NCBI GenBank assembly: GCA_034429215.1
Contig: DAOUGI010000026.1
Span: 1-47,358 of the forward strand
DNA from: JAFGOG01 sp034429215
GTDB taxonomy: Bacteria > Chloroflexota > Anaerolineae > JAAYZQ01
DNA: 47,358 nucleotides
Reading direction: 5' to 3'
Shown here: one piece after another, positions 39,555 through 47,358 of the stretch
Layout of the letters: every line of letters starts with the position of its first letter
Position numbering within the stretch: position 1 is the first letter of the stretch
Notes under the pieces: model-generated
Told to the model about the DNA's origin: nothing
The model's database searches: none
Seen by the model: only the letters and a program-made list of their open reading frames with translations
Made by a program: the position numbers and the translations under genes

Positions 39555-39580
39555 TGGATACGTTGTCCAAATAGTGGACA
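39554..39580 (+). promoter_or_regulatory. Operator-like inverted repeats over the transcription start
   Basis: TTGGA (39554-39558) and TCCAA (39566-39570) form one imperfect palindrome, and TGTCCA (39564-39569) with TGGACA (39575-39580) another, sharing the TCCA half. They cover the end of the -10 box and the likely start point, where a repressor (LacI, GntR or IclR type) would act. Confidence 0.5.
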
Positions 39581-39612
39581 CAATCCGAGTGAGAAGTTGG
39601 GATTCCAGCGGT

Positions 39613-39637
39613 GCTGCATTCCAACGGAATGTGCAGC
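39613..39637 (+). promoter_or_regulatory. Hairpin in the transporter operon leader
   Basis: GCTGCATTCC (39613-39622) pairs with GGAATGTGCAGC (39626-39637) with a 2-base bulge and AAC loop, within the long 5' leader. Confidence 0.45.
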
Positions 39638-39793
39638 GTGCCTTTGTCGCCAGACAACGCCCGCATCGCGATGACGTAAGGGGAGAAAGGAGGGAGATCT
39701 GACCTGAAACACCGTTCCGCAGCAATGCATTGCTTTATGCAAAAAGGTGGTAGCTCAACTCACTTCTAGCCTTTTCGAATCAGGAGGATTCCG

Positions 39794-41926
39794 ATGTCAA
39801 AACAGAGAAAGATCGACAGGCGTGAGTTTCTTCGACTGGCGGCGATGAGCGCCGCCGGAGCAGCCCTGGCGAGTTGTGGCTCAACACCTGTCCCACCCAC
39901 AGCCACGCTCGAAGCGCCCACCGCAGTCCCGGCAGCAGTCGCGACTGCCGTCCCGGCGACCGAAGCCCCCAAGATTGGATCGCAACTGATCGGCCAACTG
40001 GAAGGGCCCGAGATTATCCGAGACGTTGCCAAGTTTCCCAAAAAGTTTGGCGAAGCGCCGTCGCTGGTCGACCTGGTCAAAGCCGGCACCCTGCCATCGG
40101 TTGACAAGCGCCTGCCCAACCCCGACAATCTGATGGTGATCAAGCCGCTGAATGAGATTGGCCAGTACGGCGGCACGTGGCGGCGCGCGTTCACCGGGCC
40201 GGCGGATCACGAGAACGGCAACCGGATCAACTCGCTGGACAAGATCCTGCACTTTGACTATACCGGCCTGAAGATCATGCCCTCGCTGGCCAAGGATTGG
40301 ACGGTGAGCGACGACGGCAAGACCACAACGATCTACCTGCGCGAAGGCGCCAGGTGGTCTGACGGCGAGCCGCTCACGGCGGACGACTTTATGTTCTGGT
40401 TCGAGGATATCTATTCGAACCCGGAGATCGTGCCCACGCCTTTCCCGGAGATGCAGATCAACGGCCAGGCGGGCGTGATGAAAAAGATCGACCAGTTTAC
40501 TATCGCCTTTGAGTTTCCGGAACCGTACGCGTACTTTGTGTACGAGCTGGCCGGGAGCACCGGCATCGGCGCAGGGCTGGCGACGCGCGGCGCGTTCCAG
40601 AACTGGGGCGGGGGATATTGCCCGGCGCACTATCTCAAGCAGTTCCTGCCCAAGTACTCGACGGTGGAAGCGGTCAGCAAGGCGGCCACCGACGCGGGGT
40701 TTGATAACTGGGTATCGATGCTCAAGAGCAAGTATAGCTGGGCGCTCAACCCCGATCTGCCGGTGATGACCCCGTGGCGGACGACCAGCCCGATCAACAC
40801 GCCCACCTGGTCCATGGAACGCAATCCCTACTTTTGGGCGGTGGACCACGAAGGCAACCAATTGCCGTACATCGACAAGATCACCATGACCCTGGCGGAG
40901 AACACCGAGGTGGCCAACCTGCGCGCGATCGCCGGCGAGTATGACCTGCAGGAGCGCCACATGGGCCTGGCCAAGCTGCCTGTTTTCCTGGAAAACGCGG
41001 AAAAGGGCAACTATAGCGTTCATCTCGACCCTGCTTTCAACGGCTCGGACGTGGCGATCCACATCGGCAACGCGTACAAGGGCGACGCTGAGATTGCCAA
41101 GTGGCTCAGGAACAGGGAATTTCGCCACGCGCTGTCGATGGGCATCGATCGGGATCAGCTCAACGAGGCCTTCTGGCTCGGCCTCGGCACGCCCGGCTCG
41201 ACCGCGCCGGCGGAAACCACGCTGTACAGCCCCGGGCCCGAGTGGCGCGCCAAGTGGTGCACCCTCGACGTCGCGCAGGCCAACCAGATGCTCGACAAGC
41301 TGGGCCTGGACAAGAAGGACTCGGAGGGCTACCGGCTGCGGACGGACAAACAGGAGCGCCTCCGCTTTGAGATGGTGACGGTCGGCGGACAGTTCGTCCC
41401 CTACACCCAGGTCGGTGAGATGATCAAGCAGCAGTGGAAAGCGATCGGCATCGACGTGGACATCAAGGAGATGGAGCGCAACCTGGCGTTTGGCATGGAC
41501 GCCAACGACGAAAACCAGATGCTGACCTGGGCGAACGACGGGTCGGAAATGCTCTTTCTCTTTGCGCGTCACGCGATGCCGGTGGACCCGGCGGAATGCC
41601 ACATGGGGATGGCATTTGCCAAGTGGTATGCCTCGAACGGCCAGCAGGGCACCAAGCCGGACGATCCGGAAATGCTGCGGGCGTTCGAGCTTTACAGGGC
41701 CGCGTTCGGGATGAACGAAGAGGGCCAGATCAAGAACGCGCAGGAGATCTGGAAGATCATCGTCGAGCAGCAGTGGAGCATCGGCACCGTCGGGCAGTCG
41801 CCGGCGTTCATGGGGGTTCGCATCGTCAAGAACAACATGGGCAATGTCCCCGCACGCCAGGTGAACGCGCAGCATGCGCGGACGCCATGCACGTCGCAGC
41901 CGGTGACCTTTTTCTTCAAGTCGTAA
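39794..41926 (+). CDS. ABC transporter substrate-binding lipoprotein (family 5, oligopeptide/oligosaccharide type)
   Basis: A 710-residue extracytoplasmic binding protein. Seen: a Tat-type signal (DRREFLRLAAMSAAGAAL) with lipobox LASC (C28), a Pro/Thr/Ala linker, then the SBP_bac_5 fold, including DDGKTTTIYLREGARWSDGEPLTADDFMFWFED, MERNPYFWAVD and EFRHALSMGIDRDQLNEAFW. Family 5 proteins bind peptides, but members of this size with such neighbours often bind oligosaccharides. With kduI and a sugar-type dehydrogenase downstream, uronide oligomers are a reasonable guess. AGGAGG lies before the ATG. A strong hairpin separates it from the permease gene. Confidence 0.93.
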   Translation: MSKQRKIDRREFLRLAAMSAAGAALASCGSTPVPPTATLEAPTAVPAAVATAVPATEAPKIGSQLIGQLEGPEIIRDVAKFPKKFGEAPSLVDLVKAGTLPSVDKRLPNPDNLMVIKPLNEIGQYGGTWRRAFTGPADHENGNRINSLDKILHFDYTGLKIMPSLAKDWTVSDDGKTTTIYLREGARWSDGEPLTADDFMFWFEDIYSNPEIVPTPFPEMQINGQAGVMKKIDQFTIAFEFPEPYAYFVYELAGSTGIGAGLATRGAFQNWGGGYCPAHYLKQFLPKYSTVEAVSKAATDAGFDNWVSMLKSKYSWALNPDLPVMTPWRTTSPINTPTWSMERNPYFWAVDHEGNQLPYIDKITMTLAENTEVANLRAIAGEYDLQERHMGLAKLPVFLENAEKGNYSVHLDPAFNGSDVAIHIGNAYKGDAEIAKWLRNREFRHALSMGIDRDQLNEAFWLGLGTPGSTAPAETTLYSPGPEWRAKWCTLDVAQANQMLDKLGLDKKDSEGYRLRTDKQERLRFEMVTVGGQFVPYTQVGEMIKQQWKAIGIDVDIKEMERNLAFGMDANDENQMLTWANDGSEMLFLFARHAMPVDPAECHMGMAFAKWYASNGQQGTKPDDPEMLRAFELYRAAFGMNEEGQIKNAQEIWKIIVEQQWSIGTVGQSPAFMGVRIVKNNMGNVPARQVNAQHARTPCTSQPVTFFFKS

Positions 41927-41942
41927 CCGGTTTGTATTCCTG

Positions 41943-41975
41943 CCCTTCTCCCGGCGCCGGGCGCCGGGAGAAGGG
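41943..41975 (+). promoter_or_regulatory. Strong intercistronic hairpin after the binding-protein gene
   Basis: CCCTTCTCCCGGCGC (41943-41957) pairs perfectly with GCGCCGGGAGAAGGG (41961-41975) around CGG, a 15-bp stem. No T-run follows. Such hairpins behind binding-protein genes protect the upstream message or reduce read-through, so that the binding protein is made in excess over the permeases. Confidence 0.75.
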
Positions 41976-42019
41976 AGACTGATTTCTCTCTTTCAGGATG
42001 GGCCGAGAGGTGTGAGTCT

Positions 42020-43009
42020 ATGATAGCATACATCGCACGCCGCTTGATCTTGGCGATTCTGACCACCTGGGCCATCACCGTTCTCTCGTTCGTGATCATC
42101 CAATTGCCCCCGGGCGACTATGTGACCTCGTACATCGCCTCGATGTCAGCTTCGGGGGTTGGGGTGACGGAATCCGAGGCACAAGCGCTGCGCCTGCAAT
42201 ATGGCCTCGATCAGCCGATCCACATCCAGTATCTCAAGTGGATGGGGCTGATCGCCAAAGGCAACTTTGGCATGGCGATAGAATGGGGCCGGCCGGTGCT
42301 GGACGTGATCGGCGACCGCATGGCACTGACTGTTGTCATTTCGCTGGCGGCCATTGTTTTCACGTGGGGGCTCGCGCTGCCCATCGGCATCTATTCCGCC
42401 GTCAAGCGCTATTCGATCGGCGATTACGTGGCTACCTTCATCGGCTTTATCGGGCTGGCCATCCCCGGTTTTATGCTGGCTCTCATCGTGATGTACGTCG
42501 GGTTCAAGTATTTCAACGCCAACATCGGCGGGCTGTTCTCGGCCGAGATGGCCGACGCGCCGTGGGGTTGGCCGAAATTCGTGGATCTGCTCAAGCATCT
42601 CCCGGTTGTGGCGATTGTGCTGGGCATAGGGGGCACGGCGCAGATGATCCGCATCATGCGCTCGAACCTGCTCGACGAGCTGCGCAAGCCGTACGTGATG
42701 ACGGCGCGCGCGCGCGGGCTGTCCGAGCAGCGCGTGATTCTCAAGTACCCGGTGCGGGTGGCGCTCAACCCGTTCGTCAGCACGATCGGTTACCTGTTCC
42801 CGTACATCGTATCGGGGAGCATCATCGTCTCGATGGTGCTGAGCCTGCCGACGGTGGGGCCGCTGCTGCTAAAGGCGCTGATCGCGCAGGACATGTTTTT
42901 GGCGGGGACTATTGTGCTGATGCTGGGGGTGATGACCGTCGTCGGCACGTTCGTCTCGGACCTGCTGCTGATGTGGATCGATCCGCGCATCCGCCTGGGG
43001 AGACAGTGA
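42020..43009 (+). CDS. ABC transporter permease, DppB/OppB type
   Basis: A 329-residue inner-membrane permease. Seen: MIAYIARRLILAILTTWAITVLSF, the family N-terminal helix, an extracytoplasmic part with QYGLDQPIHIQYLKWM, and the cytoplasmic EAA-type loop (MTARARGLSEQRVILKYPV) that docks onto the ATPases. About six helices. The next permease starts one base into this stop codon (TGATG), so the two are coupled. It forms the transmembrane channel together with the DppC-type partner. Confidence 0.93.
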   Translation: MIAYIARRLILAILTTWAITVLSFVIIQLPPGDYVTSYIASMSASGVGVTESEAQALRLQYGLDQPIHIQYLKWMGLIAKGNFGMAIEWGRPVLDVIGDRMALTVVISLAAIVFTWGLALPIGIYSAVKRYSIGDYVATFIGFIGLAIPGFMLALIVMYVGFKYFNANIGGLFSAEMADAPWGWPKFVDLLKHLPVVAIVLGIGGTAQMIRIMRSNLLDELRKPYVMTARARGLSEQRVILKYPVRVALNPFVSTIGYLFPYIVSGSIIVSMVLSLPTVGPLLLKALIAQDMFLAGTIVLMLGVMTVVGTFVSDLLLMWIDPRIRLGRQ

Positions 43010-44184
43010 TGGCAGAGACAACGGCCCCCGAAACGGAGCAGGCGATGACGGCTTTTCCCACGCAGGCGCCGGACGAGGGGTTTGTCACTACGCGAGCCGA
43101 AGAGCACATCGCGGTCGCCACGCAGTGGCAGTTGATGTGGTGGCGGTTTCGCAAGCACCGGCTGGCGATGGCGGGCGCTATTATTCTCCTCTTTTTCTAC
43201 GTCGTGGCGCTGGCCGCAGATTTCATGGCGTATGCCGATCCGGACGCTTCCGAGGCGCAGCGTTCTGTGATGGAACCTCAGCCGATCCGCTGGATGGACA
43301 ATGGCAAATTCAGCCCGCACATCTATGGCGTCACGGGCAGGCGCGATCCTGTGACGTTCAAGCGGGTGTACGAGGTTGACCCTGCGGCCAAGTTTCGGGT
43401 GCGCTTTTTTGCCAAAGGGTTCAGGTACAAGTGGCTGGGGTTGATCCCGAGCGACATCCACTTGATCGGCATCGAGGGCGCGGAGGCGGGCGAGACGCTC
43501 TTTATCATGGGCACGGATATGCAGGGGCGCGATCTATGGTCGCGCCTGATGTACGGCACGCGAACCTCGCTGTTCATCGGACTGGCGAGCGTTGCCCTCA
43601 GCTTGATTTTGGGGGTGATGCTGGGCGGCATCTCGGGTTACTATGGCGGGGCGATGGACACGGTCATTCAGCGGGTCATCGAGATTTTGCGTTCTATTCC
43701 TACGATCCCGCTGTGGATGGGCCTGGCGGCGGCGCTGCCGGGAAGCTGGACGGTCAACCAGGTCTACCTGGCCATCACCCTCATCATCTCGCTGCTGGGG
43801 TGGACAGAGCTGGCGCGGGTGGTGCGCGGGCGCTTTCTGTCGCTGCGCGAGGAGGATTTTGTCATGGCGGCCAGGCTGGCCGGGTGCAGCCGGATGCGGA
43901 TCATCTTCCGGCACATGGTGCCTTCGTTCCTGAGCCACATCATCGCCGCGACGACGCTGGCGCTCCCGGCCATGATCATCAGCGAGACCTCGCTCAGCTT
44001 TTTGGGGCTGGGGCTGCGCCCGCCGGCGATCAGTTGGGGGGTGTTGTTGCAGGATGCGCAGAATGTGCAGGCGCTCGCCATTTCCCCGTGGCTGCTGCTG
44101 CCGGCCATCCCGGTGATCATCGCGGTCCTGGCGTTCAATTTCGCGGGCGATGGTCTGCGCGACGCCGCAGACCCGTACGGATAG
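43009..44184 (+). CDS. ABC transporter permease, DppC/OppC type
   Basis: A 391-residue permease, longer than the usual 280-310 because of a cytoplasmic N-terminal extension and a large soluble stretch (about residues 70-170) between helices 1 and 2, a form known from transporters of oligosaccharides. Seen: FRKHRLAMAGAIILLFFYVVAL, FIMGTDMQGRDLWSRLMYGTRTSL, the EAA loop FVMAARLAGCSRMRIIFRHMVPS, and ETSLSFLGLGLRPPAISWGVLL. The start at 43009 overlaps the previous stop; the upstream part of the frame is shadow. Confidence 0.92.
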   Translation: MAETTAPETEQAMTAFPTQAPDEGFVTTRAEEHIAVATQWQLMWWRFRKHRLAMAGAIILLFFYVVALAADFMAYADPDASEAQRSVMEPQPIRWMDNGKFSPHIYGVTGRRDPVTFKRVYEVDPAAKFRVRFFAKGFRYKWLGLIPSDIHLIGIEGAEAGETLFIMGTDMQGRDLWSRLMYGTRTSLFIGLASVALSLILGVMLGGISGYYGGAMDTVIQRVIEILRSIPTIPLWMGLAAALPGSWTVNQVYLAITLIISLLGWTELARVVRGRFLSLREEDFVMAARLAGCSRMRIIFRHMVPSFLSHIIAATTLALPAMIISETSLSFLGLGLRPPAISWGVLLQDAQNVQALAISPWLLLPAIPVIIAVLAFNFAGDGLRDAADPYG

Positions 44185-44190
44185 AGCCAG

Positions 44191-45195
44191 ATGGAAAACG
44201 GACACAAGACGTTACTGTCGGTGCGCAATCTGAAAACGTACTTTTTCCAGGACGAAGGGATCGTCAAGGCGGTGGACGGCGCCACGTTCGACGTGCACGC
44301 CGGGCAAACGCTCGGCATCGTCGGCGAGAGCGGCTGTGGCAAGAGTGTGACGGCTCAATCTATCCTGCGCATCGTCGATCAGCCCGGCCGCATCGTGGAT
44401 GGCGAGATCACCCTGCGCTGCGCCAACGGCGCCAGCGTTGACCTGGCCCGATTGCATTCCAACAGCAAAGAGATGCGGGCCATCCGGGGAACCGAAATAG
44501 GCCTGGTGTTTCAGGAGCCGATGACGTCCTTTAGCCCGGTGCACACCGTTGGGGCTCAGATTATCGAGGCGGTCAGGCTGCATTGCGACGCGAATAAACG
44601 CCAGGCGCGGGAGCGAGCGATCGAGGTGCTCGGCCAGGTGGGCATTCCCCACGCGGAGCGCCGGATCGACGAGTATGCTTTCGAGCTGAGCGGGGGCCTG
44701 CGGCAGCGGGCGATGATCGCCGTGGCGCTTTCTTGCGATCCGCGGCTGCTCATCGCCGACGAGCCGACGACCGCGCTGGATGTGACCACGCAGGCACAGA
44801 TTCTCGACCTGCTGCGGCAGCTACAGCAGCAGCGCGGGATGGCGATCATGCTCATTACCCACAACCTGGGTGTGATCGCGGAAATGGCCGACCACGTGGT
44901 GGTGATGTACCTGGGGCGAGTGGTCGAAGAAGGGCCGGTGGACGACCTGTTCCATGCCCCCAAGCACCCGTATACGCAGGCGCTCTTGCGCTCAATTCCG
45001 AGCATCGAGTCGACCCCGCGGGTCAAGCTGCCGACGATCAGCGGCTCTATCCCACATCCCTACAATCGTCCGCCAGGGTGTCCATTCCACCCGCGCTGCT
45101 CGGATGCCATGCCCGGCACGTGCGACCAACAAGAGCCGATCTCGCTGCCGGTGGGTGAACGGCAAAGGGTGAGTTGTTTTTTGTACCAAAGGTAG
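44191..45195 (+). CDS. ABC transporter ATP-binding protein, OppD type
   Basis: A 334-residue ATPase. Seen: Walker A GESGCGKSV, Q-loop VFQEPMTSFSP, signature LSGGLRQRAMIA (usually LSGGM), Walker B LLIADEPTTALD, H-loop LITHNLGV, and the C-terminal oligopeptide-transporter extension with GCPFHPRCSDAMPGTC, whose cysteines bind an iron-sulfur cluster in some relatives. It starts 6 bp after the DppC-type gene and pairs with the OppF-type ATPase that follows. Confidence 0.94.
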   Translation: MENGHKTLLSVRNLKTYFFQDEGIVKAVDGATFDVHAGQTLGIVGESGCGKSVTAQSILRIVDQPGRIVDGEITLRCANGASVDLARLHSNSKEMRAIRGTEIGLVFQEPMTSFSPVHTVGAQIIEAVRLHCDANKRQARERAIEVLGQVGIPHAERRIDEYAFELSGGLRQRAMIAVALSCDPRLLIADEPTTALDVTTQAQILDLLRQLQQQRGMAIMLITHNLGVIAEMADHVVVMYLGRVVEEGPVDDLFHAPKHPYTQALLRSIPSIESTPRVKLPTISGSIPHPYNRPPGCPFHPRCSDAMPGTCDQQEPISLPVGERQRVSCFLYQR

Positions 45196-45200
45196 AAAAA

Positions 45201-46235
<1,035 letters not shown>

Positions 46236-46255
46236 AGAATTCGGAGGAATGACTG

Positions 46256-47086
46256 ATGGAAACTCGATATTCACGAGATCCGCAGAGCTTTGTCGGGATG
46301 AACACCGCTGAGATTAGAGGGGAGTTTTTGGTGGCCGACCTGTTTGCACCCGACGAAATCAAACTGGTCTATTTGAGCATCGACCGGATGATTGTGGGGT
46401 CGGCCGTGCCGGCGAGCCGAGCGCTGAGCCTCGAAGCCGGGGCAGAGCTGCGGGCCAAGTACTTTGCCGAGCGGCGAGAAGTTGGAGTCTGCAATATCGG
46501 CGGGCAGGGCAGCGTCACCGTCGACGGCCGGGAGTATGGGATGGCTTGCCAGGACATGCTGTACATTGGCCGGGGCAGCAAGGAGATAAGGTTTTCCAGC
46601 GCCGACGCCGGCCGTCCGGCCAGGTTCTATATCGTCAGTCTCCCGGCCCACAAAGAGTACCCAACCACCCATTCGACCAAGGCTCAAGCCTACCGGGTCG
46701 ATCTCGGCAGCAAAGAGGCGGCCAACGAGCGGACCATTTTTCGGTTTGTCCACGAAGGCGGCGTGCCGAGCTGCCAACTGGTGATGGGCTTTACCGAGCT
46801 GGCCCCGGGCAGCGTGTGGAATACGATGGCAGCCCATACTCACGAGCGCCGGTCGGAAGTGTATTTGTATTTCAATCTAGCCGGCGACAATGTAGTCTTT
46901 CATTTGATGGGCAATCCGCAGGAAACCAGGCACATCGTGGTTCGAGACGGGCAGGTGGTCATCTCGCCCAGTTGGTCGATCCACGCCGGGGCCGGCACCA
47001 GTAACTATAGCTTTGTGTGGGCCATGGGCGGCGAAAATCAGGCCTTCGACGACATGGACGCTGCCCCGATGGATCAGGTGGCCTGA
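46256..47086 (+). CDS. kduI: 5-dehydro-4-deoxy-D-glucuronate isomerase
   Basis: KduI isomerises 4-deoxy-L-threo-5-hexosulose uronate, the product of pectate and other uronide lyases, to 2-keto-3-deoxygluconate precursors. The 276 residues match the family in length and motifs: ADLFAPDEIKLVYLSIDRMIVG, GREVG-like REVGVCNIGGQGSV, LYIGRGSKEI, and the cupin zinc site MAAHTHERRSEVYLYF (two His and Glu) with a further His in SPSWSIHAGAGTSNYSFVW. GGAGG precedes the ATG by 8 bases. It is the clue that the transporter upstream serves uronide catabolism. Confidence 0.95.
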   Translation: METRYSRDPQSFVGMNTAEIRGEFLVADLFAPDEIKLVYLSIDRMIVGSAVPASRALSLEAGAELRAKYFAERREVGVCNIGGQGSVTVDGREYGMACQDMLYIGRGSKEIRFSSADAGRPARFYIVSLPAHKEYPTTHSTKAQAYRVDLGSKEAANERTIFRFVHEGGVPSCQLVMGFTELAPGSVWNTMAAHTHERRSEVYLYFNLAGDNVVFHLMGNPQETRHIVVRDGQVVISPSWSIHAGAGTSNYSFVWAMGGENQAFDDMDAAPMDQVA

Positions 47087-47107
47087 CCTGTGTTGGGAGG
47101 GGTGACT

Positions 47108-47358
47108 GTGAAGACCATTCGATGGGGCATCATCGGCTGCGGCGATGTAACAGAGGTCAAGAGTGGCCCAGGCTTTCAACAAGCCAGGAACTCGAGCCTG
47201 GTGGCCGTCATGCGGCGCAATGGAAAACTGGCCGAGGATTACGCCCGGCGCCACGGCGTGCCCAAATGGTATGACAGCGCCGGCGGGCTGATCCGGGACC
47301 CCGACGTGGACGCGGTCTATATCGCCACACCGCCCTATGCCCACAAAGAATACACCCT
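47108..47358 (+). CDS. Gfo/Idh/MocA family oxidoreductase (3' end outside the window)
   Basis: Only the first 83 codons are present. Seen: TIRWGIIGCGDVTEVKSGP (NAD(P)-binding GxGxxx turn), a second strand with VAVMRRN, and DPDVDAVYIATPPYAHKEY, which are diagnostic for the family. These enzymes oxidise or reduce sugars, inositols and uronates. The GTG at 47108 has GGGAGG seven bases upstream; a GTG at 47102 in the same frame is too close to it. It follows kduI by 21 bp and likely belongs to the same operon and pathway. Confidence 0.9.
   Translation, partial: MKTIRWGIIGCGDVTEVKSGPGFQQARNSSLVAVMRRNGKLAEDYARRHGVPKWYDSAGGLIRDPDVDAVYIATPPYAHKEYT

Noticed and set aside
39280..39793. tRNA or small RNA gene in the longest gap
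   Set aside because: No cloverleaf or known RNA consensus could be recognised; only a promoter, inverted repeats and a leader hairpin were found.
39881..41875. 664-codon minus-strand frame opposite the binding-protein gene
   Set aside because: Antisense to a family 5 binding protein with signal peptide and known motifs; composition is artificial.

Overview
The window looks like part of a high-GC bacterial chromosome. It most resembles an uncultured Chloroflexota of the Anaerolineae/Caldilineae type, although no rRNA is present to prove this. The hints are a secreted protein ending in the YLPVVVKN-type tail typical of those bacteria, a lipoprotein with the PCWRG..PG signature, TTTTnGA heptamers inside a gene, and many short palindromic intergenic repeats. 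Genes are tightly packed, often with ATGA or TAATG overlaps. Most promoters that can be read are standard -35/-10 pairs spaced 17 bp. No tRNA, rRNA, CRISPR array, transposase, phage gene or replication origin was seen.

Left third (1-18045): the end of a UbiB/ABC1 kinase-like gene; a minus-strand operon (FAD oxidoreductase, miaB, YdjC/ChbG-like deacetylase, DUF2905, queA) that joins two tRNA-modification enzymes; back-to-back clpB and clpC on the plus strand, each with its own promoter; a minus-strand corrinoid protein plus UroD-type methyltransferase pair; uvrA; and a secreted sialidase-fold/DUF11 protein.

Middle (18046-31426): a lipoprotein gene; a serine-biosynthesis operon (class V aminotransferase, serA, DUF1015) followed by surE and a nitroreductase; a membrane protein with a HELTH motif; a DUF4386 membrane protein with a truncated small gene upstream; an ilvE-like aminotransferase followed by three coupled envelope genes (PH-like/DUF1648, DUF92, LysM-LTD); and a double histidine phosphatase. 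Most of the dispersed and tandem repeats lie here.

Right third (31427-47358): a TadG-like secreted protein, then a compact cluster of a CheY-like receiver, a PHP-AlbA_2 (Schlafen-type) fusion and a winged-helix AAA+ ATPase. This cluster is the best candidate for an undescribed system. It is followed by mogA, hutI and a 12-helix membrane protein whose histidine pattern recalls heme-copper oxidase subunit I. The window ends in a complete Opp/Dpp-type ABC transporter operon with kduI and the start of a Gfo/Idh/MocA oxidoreductase gene, probably for uptake and breakdown of uronide oligosaccharides. It has a clear promoter with an operator-like inverted repeat and a strong hairpin behind the binding-protein gene.

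All calls come from reading the sequence and remembered family motifs; no database search was run.
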